From Bacteriovoracaceae bacterium UBA6144 (lineage in GTDB: Bacteria; Bdellovibrionota; Bacteriovoracia; Bacteriovoracales; Bacteriovoracaceae): DNA of 64,000 nucleotides. Location: positions 79,128 to 143,127 of the forward strand of contig DIVA01000059.1 in assembly GCA_002435705.1 (NCBI GenBank), given 5' to 3'. Below, piece after piece: positions 48,088-57,593 of the stretch. The stretch's first letter is position 1, and each line of letters opens with the position of its first letter. The position numbers and the translations under genes are program-made. The notes under the pieces were generated by a model. That model was not told the origin of the DNA and did not search any database. It worked only from the letters and a program-made list of their open reading frames with translations.

Positions 48088-50436
48088 TTAGGAAAAAATG
48101 AAATGAAGCTTTTCATCTTTCACTTCAACCACAACACGACCACCCTTTTCTAATTTTCCGAAGAGAATTTCATGGGCCAAAGGCTTCTTAATTTGCTCAT
48201 CGATGAGTCGCCCGACAGGTCGAGCGCCTAGTTTATCGTCAAAACCATGACGTGCTAGCCACGCGAGGGCCTCCGGCATGACTTCGAGTTCAACTTTCTT
48301 TTCCACCAACTGACCTTCGAGTTCCATCAAAAATTTATCTACGATGGATTCGACATTGGTTGGTTTGAGCTTATTAAAGTGTACCACAGCATCCAGTCGA
48401 TTCCTGAACTCAGGGGTAAAAAACTGCCTGATCGCTTGGTCACGTTTAGCTGGATTGAGGCCTTTGGTCTGACCCGAAAGACCAATCGCCCCTGCCTCCA
48501 TATCCTTGGCACCAGCATTTGAGGTCATGATTAAGATCACATTTCTAAAGTCAGTGGTTCTGCCATTAGAATCGGTCAGTGCTCCGTGATCCATCACCTG
48601 CAGGAGGATATTGAAGATATCCGAGTGGGCTTTCTCAATTTCATCCAGCAAAAGGACACAATAAGGAGTCTTATGGACTGAGTCTGTGAGGCTGCCACCC
48701 TGCTCGAATCCGACGTAGCCCGGAGGAGCTCCAATCAGTTTTGAAACGGTATGCTTCTCCATAAACTCCGACATATCAAAGCGCAGAAAACTGACTCCCA
48801 GGGCCTGGGAGAGCTGCTTGGCGAGCTCAGTTTTCCCCACACCAGTAGGACCTGCGAACAAAAAGTTGGCAATCGGTCTGGTTGAGGTCCCAAGGCCTGA
48901 GCGAGAAAGAATAATAGAATTGGCCACTTTTTCAATTGCTTCATCTTGGCCATAAATGAGGAGCTTGAGGTCACGTTCGAGGTTCTTTAATTTATCGCGC
49001 TCATTGCCGGAGACACTTTTTTCCGGAATACGGGCAATTTTTGAAACAATATACTCAGCATCGGCAACGGTTGCCTCCATATCTTGGCGCCAGTCCGGCT
49101 TTAAGCGCAGGTAGGCACCCATTTCATCGATCACATCGATGGCCTTATCAGGAAGCTTTCGATCAGAAATATGTTTCTGGGCCAGGTCTACGGCTGCTTT
49201 GACCACCTCAGATGGGATCTTGATCTTATGGTGATCTTCGAAACGCGACTTAAGACCTTCTAAAATCTGGACGGTTTCGTCGTTGGAAGGCTCCAAAACG
49301 TCGATCTTTTGAAAACGGCGGTTGAGGGCAGCGTCTTTCTCAAAATATTTGCGGTATTCTTCAAATGTGGTTGAGCCCATGCAACGAAGAGTCCCTTTAG
49401 ACAGGGAGGGCTTAAGTAAATTGGAAGCATCCATGCTTCCGCCGCTGGTGGCTCCAGCGCCGATAATGGTATGAATCTCGTCGATAAAGAGAATACTTCC
49501 CTCTTTTTCATTTTTCTTCTCAAGGGCCTGAAGCACAATCTTAAGTCTTTCTTCAAAATCACCACGAAACTTCGTCCCGGCGAGAAGTGAAGCCATGTCC
49601 AGTGAATAAACAGTGGTCTTGGCCAGAGGTTCAGGAACCTTTTGGTCGACAATGGCTTGGGCAAGTCCTTCAGCAATGGCGGTCTTCCCCACTCCCGCAT
49701 CACCCACCAGAATCGGATTATTCTTGCGGCGACGGCAGAGAATTTGGATAACTCGCTTGATCTCTTCACTTCGCCCAATGGTGGGATCAAGTTTACCGGC
49801 CTGAGCTTCTTTATTGAGATTGATTGTAAAATCGGCTAACGCCTTCTCAAATTTCTCCTCTCTTCGGAACGGACCTTCACCGGAACCAGTATTGGTGCCA
49901 GCCTCTTCGGTTTCATCTCCTCGATTAGCTGGTTTATCCACTCCATGAGCGATTTTTTCCACGACATCAACGCGTTGGATATTTTGTTTTTCAAGAAAGT
50001 AGGTTGCATGGCTTTCCTTTTCGCTAAACAAGGCCACTAAAAGATTAATGGCCTGAATAGACTTTTTTCCGGAACTTTGAATATGAATAGCGGCTCTCTG
50101 GATCACTCGCTGGAGAGCGAGGGAGATCTCGGGTTGATAAAAAATTCCATTTTCACGAGCGGCTTCTCGCAGTTGCTCATTTCCAAACTGCTTGAGGTTA
50201 AGTTCATGAATCTCTTCCTCTTGCAACAAGGAGAAGTTGGAGTCATCGTTGATAAACTTCTCAAGGTCCTGACGTAATTCATCAAGTTTAGCACCGCAGT
50301 CCTGCAGCACTTCCACCACCGTTGCATCATCGAGCATGGCCAGAAGAACATTCTCAAGGGTGAGAAATTCATGCTTACGCTCGTTCGCCTTACGGATGGC
50401 TTTATTGAGGATGAGTTCGAGTTGATTGCTTATCAT
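48088..50436 (-). CDS. clpA: ATP-dependent Clp protease ATP-binding subunit ClpA
   Basis: ClpA unfolds proteins and feeds them to ClpP. The 782-residue protein has the N-domain (about 1-145), the first AAA+ domain with Walker [14 protein letters not shown], Walker B LFIDEIHT, and the second with [14 protein letters not shown] and [10 protein letters not shown], plus the sensor RNRLD. Its length matches E. coli ClpA (758). It follows clpS by 80 nt on the same strand. clpP is not in the window. Confidence 0.96.
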   Translation of the reverse strand: MISNQLELILNKAIRKANERKHEFLTLENVLLAMLDDATVVEVLQDCGAKLDELRQDLEKFINDDSNFSLLQEEEIHELNLKQFGNEQLREAARENGIFYQPEISLALQRVIQRAAIHIQSSGKKSIQAINLLVALFSEKESHATYFLEKQNIQRVDVVEKIAHGVDKPANRGDETEEAGTNTGSGEGPFRREEKFEKALADFTINLNKEAQAGKLDPTIGRSEEIKRVIQILCRRRKNNPILVGDAGVGKTAIAEGLAQAIVDQKVPEPLAKTTVYSLDMASLLAGTKFRGDFEERLKIVLQALEKKNEKEGSILFIDEIHTIIGAGATSGGSMDASNLLKPSLSKGTLRCMGSTTFEEYRKYFEKDAALNRRFQKIDVLEPSNDETVQILEGLKSRFEDHHKIKIPSEVVKAAVDLAQKHISDRKLPDKAIDVIDEMGAYLRLKPDWRQDMEATVADAEYIVSKIARIPEKSVSGNERDKLKNLERDLKLLIYGQDEAIEKVANSIILSRSGLGTSTRPIANFLFAGPTGVGKTELAKQLSQALGVSFLRFDMSEFMEKHTVSKLIGAPPGYVGFEQGGSLTDSVHKTPYCVLLLDEIEKAHSDIFNILLQVMDHGALTDSNGRTTDFRNVILIMTSNAGAKDMEAGAIGLSGQTKGLNPAKRDQAIRQFFTPEFRNRLDAVVHFNKLKPTNVESIVDKFLMELEGQLVEKKVELEVMPEALAWLARHGFDDKLGARPVGRLIDEQIKKPLAHEILFGKLEKGGRVVVEVKDEKLHFIFS

Positions 50437-50516
50437 GGTAAATCCTTAATAGAGGATGATCTAATTAGAATATGGGTGTGATTCTCTAGAGCGCAAGGGT
50501 CTGACAAAGATTTGTC

Positions 50517-50837
50517 TTAATCATCCGTTGACTCAATGGAACATTTTAAGGGATGTCCATTCTCGCGAGCATAACGAATGACTTTTTCTTTCTTAGATTC
50601 AGCTACTTCAAAGGTATAAATGCCGCACACCCCATAACCACGAGTATGGACTTCAAGCATGATGGCCTGAGCTTCATGGCGAGTTTTGGCGAAAAATTTC
50701 TGCAATACATGCACCACAAACTCCATGGTGGTGTAATCGTCATTGTGGAGGAGCACCTGCCACGGCTTAGGTCGCTTAACCTTTGGCTTCTGCGCCACCG
50801 CAATACCGCTTTTTCCCTCTTCTTCGTGTGCAGACAT
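50517..50837 (-). CDS. clpS: ATP-dependent Clp protease adaptor ClpS
   Basis: ClpS delivers N-degron substrates to ClpA. The 106-residue protein has the signature PWQVLLHNDDYTTMEFVVHVLQKFF and the substrate-pocket HxxG-type region EVHTRGYGVCGIYTFEVAE. The N-terminal 20 residues are a flexible tail. AAGGG lies 7 nt before the ATG, and a TATAAT box is at 50860-50855. It precedes clpA, the usual order. Confidence 0.95.
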   Translation of the reverse strand: MSAHEEEGKSGIAVAQKPKVKRPKPWQVLLHNDDYTTMEFVVHVLQKFFAKTRHEAQAIMLEVHTRGYGVCGIYTFEVAESKKEKVIRYARENGHPLKCSIESTDD

Positions 50838-50893
50838 GTGTTCACCCTTAAAGTATTATACTAACCATACAACAAATCTGAGGAGATTGGCAC

Positions 50894-51817
50894 GTGTCAG
50901 AGCTAAGAGATCGCTTACAAAAAAATTTCCGGCGTCTTGCTGCTCAGTTCCGATCCCAGAAGGTCGAAGCTTGGCGACTTTATGCCCAAGATATTCCCCG
51001 ATATCCCTATCTTATCGACGTATACAACAATTTTTGTCTGATTTATGACCAAGGTCGCTCCGATCTCGTGAGTGAGGAAGTCATTGAAGAGCACCATAAT
51101 GACGCTCGACTTGCCGTTGGGGAAGTTTTGTCCCTGGCGCCCGAGCAGATCATCTTTAAAAAAAGAGAACGTCAAAAAGGCGAAAAGCAGTACGAGATCA
51201 TTGATCCCAGGGCCGAAGAGGTGATGCTTATCCAAGAAGGTGAGCTTAAATTTGAGGTCAATCTCAGAAAGTATCTGGATACGGGTCTTTTTCTTGACCA
51301 CAGGCCTTTGCGCCGAGAGCTGCAAAAAATTTCAAATGATAAGAAAGTGCTCAATCTGTTCTGCTACACCGGCTCTTTAAGTGTAGCTGCAGCAGCCGGC
51401 GGTGCCAGCGAAGTGACTTCTATTGATATGTCTCGCACCTATCTCGACTGGACTCTTCGAAATTTCAAACACAATCAACTCTCCTCCGGTCATCATCGCT
51501 TCGTCCAGGCCGACATATTGGCATGGCTCAAAGCCGACATTGAAGAAAGCTGGGATATCATTGTGCTCGATCCTCCGAGTTTTTCGAACTCCAAGCGCAT
51601 GGAAGATATTCTTGATATTGAGCGTGATCATAGTTTTTTAATCAAAGAATGCATGAAACGACTCTCTCACTCAGGCGTACTCTTCTTTTCCACAAACAAG
51701 AGAAAATTTAAAATCGACTCACTGCCTTTCAAAATGAAAGAGATCACCCACTGGACCACACCGATGGACTTCAAAGACACGGGAATTCATAAGGCTTGGG
51801 AGATCCGGCACGCCTAA
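50894..51817 (+). CDS. rlmK: 23S rRNA methyltransferase, RlmK type
   Basis: A 307-residue SAM-dependent RNA methyltransferase, closest to the C-terminal RlmK half of RlmKL, which makes m7G2069 in 23S rRNA. It shows NLRKYLDTGLFLDHRPLRR, motif I NLFCYTGSLSVAAAAGGA, and the diagnostic DPPSFSNSKRMED with LDIERDH and FSTNKRKFK. The N-terminal RlmL/THUMP part of the E. coli fusion is absent, so this is a stand-alone RlmK. GTG start with GGAG 8 nt upstream. It overlaps the convergent SMase-like gene by 4 nt. Confidence 0.88.
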   Translation: MSELRDRLQKNFRRLAAQFRSQKVEAWRLYAQDIPRYPYLIDVYNNFCLIYDQGRSDLVSEEVIEEHHNDARLAVGEVLSLAPEQIIFKKRERQKGEKQYEIIDPRAEEVMLIQEGELKFEVNLRKYLDTGLFLDHRPLRRELQKISNDKKVLNLFCYTGSLSVAAAAGGASEVTSIDMSRTYLDWTLRNFKHNQLSSGHHRFVQADILAWLKADIEESWDIIVLDPPSFSNSKRMEDILDIERDHSFLIKECMKRLSHSGVLFFSTNKRKFKIDSLPFKMKEITHWTTPMDFKDTGIHKAWEIRHA

Positions 51818-52776
51818 AGAGGATGAGATAAATCTCGAAGCATCAAAGGTGATTGATAGGTTTTTTTCTTTTGCGAAGAAGGACTTCTCGCATTCAAGCT
51901 CAAAATCGATCGAACCGCATGGTGATCAGACAGGTCACACTCTTCTTTATTGGAAAAAAGATCACGGATGTAAACCACGGCTTCTTCGGACAGAGAGGCA
52001 TCAGAGCTATTTTTTCTAAGCAAAATATGGTCCAAGTTTGCCTGGGCTCCAGAATAAGCTTTGCCAAAACAATCAATTTTCTCTGCCAAGGTATTCATCA
52101 TTTTCATGGAATCGGCTAAAGGCAGTAAGCCCAGAGTCTCGATCATCTGGTCAAACTCACCTTCTTTGCGACTATCGATATTTAAATCACCTGCCACAAT
52201 CTGTGCCACCCCCTCGACTTTGAAATCATCTAAGAGATTCTTTATTTGCTCGACTTGTGTGGTCCGAACTCTCACCATTTTTTCTTTTCTTCCTGCTTGC
52301 ATGTGAGTCGCCAAGATCTGAACCCTTTGACCCGTCTCCAGGTTTAACTCAACCAAGAGAGCCCCCTTGGAGGCAAAGCAGTCGGCAATAGCGCATTCGT
52401 TAAAATAGACTTCACCGAGAAATGTCAGAGGATATTTTGAGAGGATCGTAATTCCTGACGACATAAATTTAAGCTGAAAAATTCCCCCATTCCTCTTTTG
52501 CACAAAATGATAGGGATAGAGATCTTTTAGTTTTTTGAGCAGACGCTTTTTATAGCGGCTTTGAAAGGTTTCAGTCAGGACAAGGACATCATGAGAGTGC
52601 GCTAACTCTTTTAAGGCCTTTATCTGTAAACGAGTGCGCTCTTTTTGTTTTGAGAAAATAATGGGGGGTGGAAGCATATAAACGTTCCACGACATAATCC
52701 GAAGATCATGAGCAAAGGAGGAGAACGATACTAAGCCCAGTGCCCACAAAAGACACAGTCGCCTTAAAACAGTCAT
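51814..52776 (-). CDS. Secreted endonuclease/exonuclease/phosphatase-fold protein, sphingomyelinase-like
   Basis: A 320-residue secreted protein (signal peptide, cut near FAHDL). The EEP fold is shown by RIMSWNVYML (Asn of the active site), LVLTETF (metal Glu), THMQAG (His), GDLNID (Asp-Leu-Asn), LDHILL and CDLSDHHAV (Asp-His). The pattern near the start, WNVYMLPPPII, is like that of bacterial neutral sphingomyelinases such as the Bacillus enzyme. It could hydrolyse phospholipids of other cells or be a nuclease or phosphatase; the fold alone does not decide. It is convergent with rlmK. Confidence 0.75.
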   Translation of the reverse strand: MTVLRRLCLLWALGLVSFSSFAHDLRIMSWNVYMLPPPIIFSKQKERTRLQIKALKELAHSHDVLVLTETFQSRYKKRLLKKLKDLYPYHFVQKRNGGIFQLKFMSSGITILSKYPLTFLGEVYFNECAIADCFASKGALLVELNLETGQRVQILATHMQAGRKEKMVRVRTTQVEQIKNLLDDFKVEGVAQIVAGDLNIDSRKEGEFDQMIETLGLLPLADSMKMMNTLAEKIDCFGKAYSGAQANLDHILLRKNSSDASLSEEAVVYIRDLFSNKEECDLSDHHAVRSILSLNARSPSSQKKKTYQSPLMLRDLSHPL

Positions 52777-52875
52777 TAAAGTCTTATCGATTTTAAAGCC
52801 TTAAAACTTAAGAGAGGTTGTGGAACTCAAGCTTATTACTCAAGCTTTTCCGCTCATGAACCGATAACTAAACTA

Positions 52876-54081
52876 ATGAAGTTACTCTTCACGCTCCTGT
52901 TTACGTCCTTGAGTCTTGTTGCTTTCGCAACAATTCCAAGCTTATCCCCTCTCACCAATCACTTGCGACGTCTTCCGGCCGCTATCACAGGTGAGGTTTA
53001 TCTTCCGCGAGAACTGGAAATAAAAAACGATTCCAGTGCACGACTCAAAATCAAACCTAATAGGAACATGTACTTCCAAGTGACTGAGAGTGGCTTCAAC
53101 GTCAACCTCGCCGAGAGTTTTGACTTTTGTGTGAAGATCGTGGGGTTTTGTAAAAAGGTTGATATTCGAAGTATTCAATGGAGTCCACAGACGGGATTTC
53201 GCGCCAGCATCAACGTTCCCAATTTTGATATCGCCGACATGATCCATGACCGCACGAAACGCCAGCTTGAGGCCGCACTCGAGGCGGAGTACGGTGCCAA
53301 AATGCGAGCGGCCCTACCCGTCGTAAGAAGATTTCGCCAGAGTAAAGATCTCAATGAGGCCAATCAGATTGCTCAGGCGATTGGTGGTATTTTTGCCGGT
53401 GGTCCAAGTGTGGAATTTGGCGGCAGAATAGGACTACGGTTCACCCAACCCACACCGAACCCCATTCCTAAAGACAGCCGCGGCAGACCACTACGAGATG
53501 TCCCTATTCAACTAGGTGATTACCGCATTGGTCTCCAGCACAACGATCGAGTTGAGGCAAATGTGAGTTTTTATAAAGGCCGCAGAGGTCTACGTCTGGA
53601 GCGCTTTCAACTTCAAAGCGACAAAGGCATTAATGTTAATCAGGGCCGCGAGTATGCGCAGAATGCGCGCATCGTAATCAATGAAATGAATCTCTCCGCC
53701 GATGGAACCCAATCCTCCATTCGGCTTGGCGCCAGTGAAACTATCGTAGGACTTGCAGCGCTTATAGAAGCTGTGCGTGTGGGAGGTGGGGCACCACCGA
53801 GCACCACCTGTCATATGTGTACGTTCGCAGAACTTCCGAACTTCACCAATCAAGTCGACATGCAGTTAAGAGAGAGCATCCTCAATCTCGTGCGCCAGCG
53901 CCGCAGTGATCTGGTACGAGCGGGGGTCTCAAACGATACCATCCGACAGTTCGTGGCTAACGAGATCTGTGCGACCCGGGGCCTGCGCTGTCAGCAACCC
54001 TGCTATCGCCTCCTAGGTGCTCAGAAACAGGCCTGCATTTCCCGCTGCCGGACAGCTCACAACAGTTGTGTCGGCCGCTAG
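52876..54081 (+). CDS. Secreted protein with Cys-rich C-terminus, unknown function
   Basis: A 401-residue protein with signal peptide (MKLLFTLLFTSLSLVAFA). The body (about 20-310) is beta-rich and has repeated strands (NVNLAESFDFCVKIVG, VEFGGRIGLRF). The C-terminal 90 residues contain ten Cys, in CHMC and in a cluster (CATRGLRCQQPCYRLLG and onwards to SCVGR) that could form a disulfide-linked or metal-binding knot. I do not recognise it. There is no Shine-Dalgarno sequence before the ATG. Two 10-bp direct repeats ACTCAAGCTT lie upstream (52825-52834, 52838-52847). Confidence 0.65.
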   Translation: MKLLFTLLFTSLSLVAFATIPSLSPLTNHLRRLPAAITGEVYLPRELEIKNDSSARLKIKPNRNMYFQVTESGFNVNLAESFDFCVKIVGFCKKVDIRSIQWSPQTGFRASINVPNFDIADMIHDRTKRQLEAALEAEYGAKMRAALPVVRRFRQSKDLNEANQIAQAIGGIFAGGPSVEFGGRIGLRFTQPTPNPIPKDSRGRPLRDVPIQLGDYRIGLQHNDRVEANVSFYKGRRGLRLERFQLQSDKGINVNQGREYAQNARIVINEMNLSADGTQSSIRLGASETIVGLAALIEAVRVGGGAPPSTTCHMCTFAELPNFTNQVDMQLRESILNLVRQRRSDLVRAGVSNDTIRQFVANEICATRGLRCQQPCYRLLGAQKQACISRCRTAHNSCVGR

Positions 54082-54139
54082 ACTCTGAATTTATTTCACA
54101 CTTTCGCATCCGCGCTTAAAAACTCGTTAAGCTTATCCC

Positions 54140-54535
54140 ATGAAAACTCTTATCCTCGCCCTCAGTTTGCTTGTGTCTTTTTCTGCTCTCGCCCTTCCCT
54201 ATCGCTGCGTGAGCATAGAGAAGCACGAAAATGGAAACCACACAGTTAACCTTAAGGTGAACCCAAAGCGAGACTATGTAGACACAAACGGAAGGACCTG
54301 GAGCGCCTACTACCTCGGTATCTCACCAGCGACAAACCTTCCTTTTTCACGCTTCACGGCTTACGGCCAAGGGGAAGCCAGTGACGAGAAGATCTCTCTC
54401 ACCTTGATCGACAAGGACTTCATCATCGGAACTCTGAGTGCAAAACGGGTGGTAGGATCAAACCTTCTGACCGGCAAGCTGAACCTGCGCAAGGTGAAGT
54501 CCGGAGACCTCGAGATCGAGTGCTTTAAGAACTAA
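54140..54535 (+). CDS. Small secreted protein, unknown function
   Basis: A 131-residue protein with signal peptide (MKTLILALSLLVSFSALA, cut near LPYRC). The mature domain is beta-rich with a Cys at each end (YRCVSIEK and LEIECFKN), likely one disulfide. I do not recognise the family. It ends 54 nt before the convergent rpsA stop; a terminator lies between them. Confidence 0.65.
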   Translation: MKTLILALSLLVSFSALALPYRCVSIEKHENGNHTVNLKVNPKRDYVDTNGRTWSAYYLGISPATNLPFSRFTAYGQGEASDEKISLTLIDKDFIIGTLSAKRVVGSNLLTGKLNLRKVKSGDLEIECFKN

Positions 54536-54560
54536 AAAAAAGGGCCCCCGAAGGAGCCCT
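54534..54560 (-). terminator. Terminator of rpsA
   Basis: On the minus strand AGGGCTCC and GGGGCCCT (one G-T pair) form a stem with a TTCG loop, followed by eight T. It lies 29 nt after the rpsA stop. Confidence 0.85.
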
Positions 54561-54589
54561 CTCATTCTCATGAATAATGGAGAATCAAC

Positions 54590-56326
54590 TTAGACTTTGA
54601 AACCTTTAAGCTTCGAGGCAAGAGTCGCAGCTCCTACTTCTTCCGGCTTGTAGTTAGCCTTATATTCGCCAGCGTCTGCAGACTTCATTGAAAGAGCGAT
54701 TTTCTTCGCAGACTTATCAATTGAAATCACAACACACTTAACCATTTGGCCTTTCTCAAGCTTGTCAGAAGGCTTCTCTACGCGCTCATCTGAGATTTCA
54801 GAAATGTGCACGAGACCTTCGATACCAGTTTCCACTTCAACGAAAGCACCGAAGTCCGTAAGACGAACAACTTCACCTTCGATCGTGTTACCAACTGGCA
54901 TACGCTCTTCGATGCGCTTCCATGGATCTTCCTCAAGCTGCTTAAGACCTAAGCAAAACTTTTGGTTTTCACGGTCTACAGATACAACCGCTGCTGTCAC
55001 TTTCTGACCTACTTTGAAGTCAGCGCTAAGTTCAGTTGTTTTCTTTGTCCATGAAATATCAGAAACGTGGATGAGGGCATCAACTTCTTCACCAAGGTCA
55101 ACGAAAAGACCGAATTCAACGATCGCTTTCACTGTACCAGTGACTGATTTGCCAACATTGTATTTTGCTACGAGATCATCCCAAGGGTTTGGCATCAATT
55201 GCTTAATACCAAGAGAGATGCGCTTGTTTTCAACGTCAACTTCAAGAACCACAGCTTCAATCTTCTCGCCTACGTTGTAAGCCTTGACTGGAGCTTTCTT
55301 GTTCGTCCAGCTCATCTCTGAAACGTGGATCAAACCTTCGATTCCGTCGTCGAGTTCAACGAAGATACCGTAGTCTTTCACAGACACGATTTCGCCAGAA
55401 ACTTTAGTTCCTGGGAAGTACTTGTCTTTGGCAGATTCCCAAGGGTTTGGTTGAACTTGCTTAAGACCCAAAGATACGCGCTCTTTACCAGAGTCATACT
55501 TAAGGATTTTAACGTCAACTTCATCGCCCACACCGAGGAGGTTAGAAGGATGCTTCACGCGGCCCCAAGACATATCTGTGATATGCAAGAGTCCGTCCAC
55601 ACCGCCGAGGTCAATGAACGCGCCGTAATCAGTAATGTTCTTCACGATACCTTTTACGATCATGCCTTCTTGGATCTGAGCAAGTGTTTCATCACGAAGC
55701 TTACCGCGCTCATCTTGAAGAATCGCACGACGTGAGAGAACGATGTTCCCACGCTTCTTGTTGAACTTGATAACCTTGAACTCCATTGTCTTACCAATGT
55801 ACTTATCGAGGTTCTTTACTGGACGGATATCAATTTGTGATCCAGGCAAGAAAGCCTTCACGCCGATATCAACAGAAAGACCGCCTTTCACTTTCGCGAT
55901 GACTGTTCCTTCTACTGCTTCGCCGCGCTCACAAGCTTCAGAGATTTTATCCCAAGCTTTGAGGATCTCAGCTTTGTCTTTAGAAAGAACGAGGTTGCCC
56001 ATGGCACTCTCAAGCTTCTCAAGATAAACCTGAATAACGTCGCCGACTTTAACTTTCAAAGTGCCGTCGTATGAACGGAACTCTTTAGCTAGGACGAGAC
56101 CTTCTTGCTTGTAGCCGATGTCTACAGTGACATAGTCGTCAGTAACGTTGACAACGTTGCCCATAAAGACTTCGCCTTCAGCAAAGTTTTTCGCTGCGCT
56201 GGAGTTGATTAAATCTCCGAACTCAGTTTTTGGTGCCTTCTCGATTTCGTCGCCTTGGACGAACTCGTAGCCTTTGATCCAGGCAGGAACTTCAAAGGAT
56301 TTAGATGCGGTTTGTTTGGTGGCCAT
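54590..56326 (-). CDS. rpsA: 30S ribosomal protein S1
   Basis: S1 brings mRNA to the 30S subunit. The 578-residue protein has six S1/OB domains; typical repeats are KVGDVIQVYLEKLE, GVDGLLHITDMSWGRVKHPS, DGIEGLIHVSEMSW, EVDALIHVSDISW and TGIEGLVHISEISDERVEKPS. Length is near E. coli S1 (557). Its leader has a good promoter and GGGAGG shortly before the ATG. A short leader hairpin (CCCTTC/GAAGGG, 56355-56369) might take part in S1 feedback. Confidence 0.96.
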   Translation of the reverse strand: MATKQTASKSFEVPAWIKGYEFVQGDEIEKAPKTEFGDLINSSAAKNFAEGEVFMGNVVNVTDDYVTVDIGYKQEGLVLAKEFRSYDGTLKVKVGDVIQVYLEKLESAMGNLVLSKDKAEILKAWDKISEACERGEAVEGTVIAKVKGGLSVDIGVKAFLPGSQIDIRPVKNLDKYIGKTMEFKVIKFNKKRGNIVLSRRAILQDERGKLRDETLAQIQEGMIVKGIVKNITDYGAFIDLGGVDGLLHITDMSWGRVKHPSNLLGVGDEVDVKILKYDSGKERVSLGLKQVQPNPWESAKDKYFPGTKVSGEIVSVKDYGIFVELDDGIEGLIHVSEMSWTNKKAPVKAYNVGEKIEAVVLEVDVENKRISLGIKQLMPNPWDDLVAKYNVGKSVTGTVKAIVEFGLFVDLGEEVDALIHVSDISWTKKTTELSADFKVGQKVTAAVVSVDRENQKFCLGLKQLEEDPWKRIEERMPVGNTIEGEVVRLTDFGAFVEVETGIEGLVHISEISDERVEKPSDKLEKGQMVKCVVISIDKSAKKIALSMKSADAGEYKANYKPEEVGAATLASKLKGFKV

Positions 56327-56390
56327 AATAATGACCTCCCTTTTGTGACATTGCCCCTTCTACGAAGGGTCCGAATTGAATCGAGGCTCT

Positions 56391-56420
56391 TTTATAGACG
56401 ATAAAGGGGATTTGAGTCAA
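56391..56420 (-). promoter_or_regulatory. Sigma-70-type promoter of rpsA
   Basis: On the minus strand TTGACT (56420-56415) and TATAAA (56396-56391) are spaced by 18 nt, 65 nt upstream of the start codon. The sequence lies between rpsA and the glycosyltransferase gene. Confidence 0.6.
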
Positions 56421-56426
56421 AGGAAA

Positions 56427-57593
56427 TCAAGCTTTTGACGCGCGAATACTACCTTTCTTCAGACTGAATCTTAGGCGCTGCAAAGCCACTCTCTCATACA
56501 GGTTAAAGAGTTCACTTACATAGGTCTCAAACCCATGCTTTTCATGCAACCCCTCGAAATCAAGATCCAGAAAATGGGCAAATCGACCGTAATGTTGGTA
56601 AATCTCTAAAATTTTGGCCCTCATTTCTCTCGAGTCACCCGGCTTATAAGTGAGTCCCAAACGTTCATGCCCGATCATGTCCGCACGCACACTCGTACGT
56701 GGAATCAGCACCGGTAAGCGACACATAAGGGCACTTAATTCATGCTCATCAAAGGGTCGTGAAGTAGAGACTGAAACGAAAATATGATGCTGAGATAGAG
56801 AGACTGACCCCCATGACTGAGAGTGAAATGAGACAAAATGCTCAAGACCTCGCTCTAAGATCGTACGTTTAAATTTTTCAAAATGCGGATGCTCAAACCA
56901 TGAGCCTTCCGTCACAAGCGAGAGTGTTGTTTTCACTCCTTGGATTTCGAGCAGAGGCAGGTTGATCAACAGGGGCAGAAAACTTTCTACGTCTGACTGA
57001 GACCCCGAAACAAATGTACAAAGCTTAAGAGTACCTTCCGGTTTTCCTAAATTCGGTTTAGCTCTCATTTCGATTCCGGCACCAGAGAGAAAAAGTTTGC
57101 GTTTGAGAAAAGGGAGTCGCTCTTTGAGCTGCTCGACCATAATCGGCGAGAAAGTGATCACTTGGTCGAGTCTCGTAATAAAATAATCATGCCAAAAAGG
57201 TCGATAGAGTTCAGATACTTTTTCATTACAGGTATAAATCAAGGGGATGCGATTATCTCGCTTAAGCACAAAGCCCAGGGCCAGAAGCGGGTCATAGCTA
57301 TAGGAATGAACCAGATCAAGGCGCTGCTCTTTGCGTAAAAAATTAACGATCTGAAAGATTTCGTAACCTAATGAAAAAAGTTTTTTCGAGTGAACATACT
57401 CTCTGGGAATATCTTCATGATCGGCTTTCTTATCAAGGTTAGAGCCCTTGCGACAAATCAACATCGGGTTCCCACCAAGATTTCTAAAATTGGTAAGATC
57501 AGTGATGACTCGATCAATAATAGGATGAGGTCCCTCTTCGAGGTAGATAAAGAGCACATTTAGATCGGAGAGGCGGAGTTTATCGCGTACCAT
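56427..57593 (-). CDS. Glycosyltransferase, GT4-like
   Basis: A 388-residue protein with a GT-B-type plan. The N-terminal domain has a LDVVHSYS-like segment (RLDLVHSYSYDPLLALGFVL), and the C-terminal domain has LKLCTFVSGSQSDVESFLPL and the acidic donor-site pattern SVSTSRPFDEHELSALMCRLPVLI. It has no signal peptide and is probably a cytosolic or membrane-associated glycosyltransferase that modifies LPS core or another surface sugar, as suggested by its place at the end of the lpx operon. Its ATG overlaps the stop of the DUF3108 gene (TAATG). Confidence 0.75.
   Translation of the reverse strand: MVRDKLRLSDLNVLFIYLEEGPHPIIDRVITDLTNFRNLGGNPMLICRKGSNLDKKADHEDIPREYVHSKKLFSLGYEIFQIVNFLRKEQRLDLVHSYSYDPLLALGFVLKRDNRIPLIYTCNEKVSELYRPFWHDYFITRLDQVITFSPIMVEQLKERLPFLKRKLFLSGAGIEMRAKPNLGKPEGTLKLCTFVSGSQSDVESFLPLLINLPLLEIQGVKTTLSLVTEGSWFEHPHFEKFKRTILERGLEHFVSFHSQSWGSVSLSQHHIFVSVSTSRPFDEHELSALMCRLPVLIPRTSVRADMIGHERLGLTYKPGDSREMRAKILEIYQHYGRFAHFLDLDFEGLHEKHGFETYVSELFNLYERVALQRLRFSLKKGSIRASKA

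Noticed and set aside
49260..49790. A 176-codon open frame within clpA, same strand, other frame
   Set aside because: It overlaps the conserved AAA+ domain and encodes Trp/Leu/Arg-rich sequence typical of a shifted frame.
52825..52847. Two ACTCAAGCTT direct repeats
   Set aside because: Only two short copies in AT-rich intergenic DNA; too little to call a regulatory or mobile element.
55325..55735. A 136-codon open frame opposite rpsA
   Set aside because: Antisense to repeated S1 domains with no start signals.
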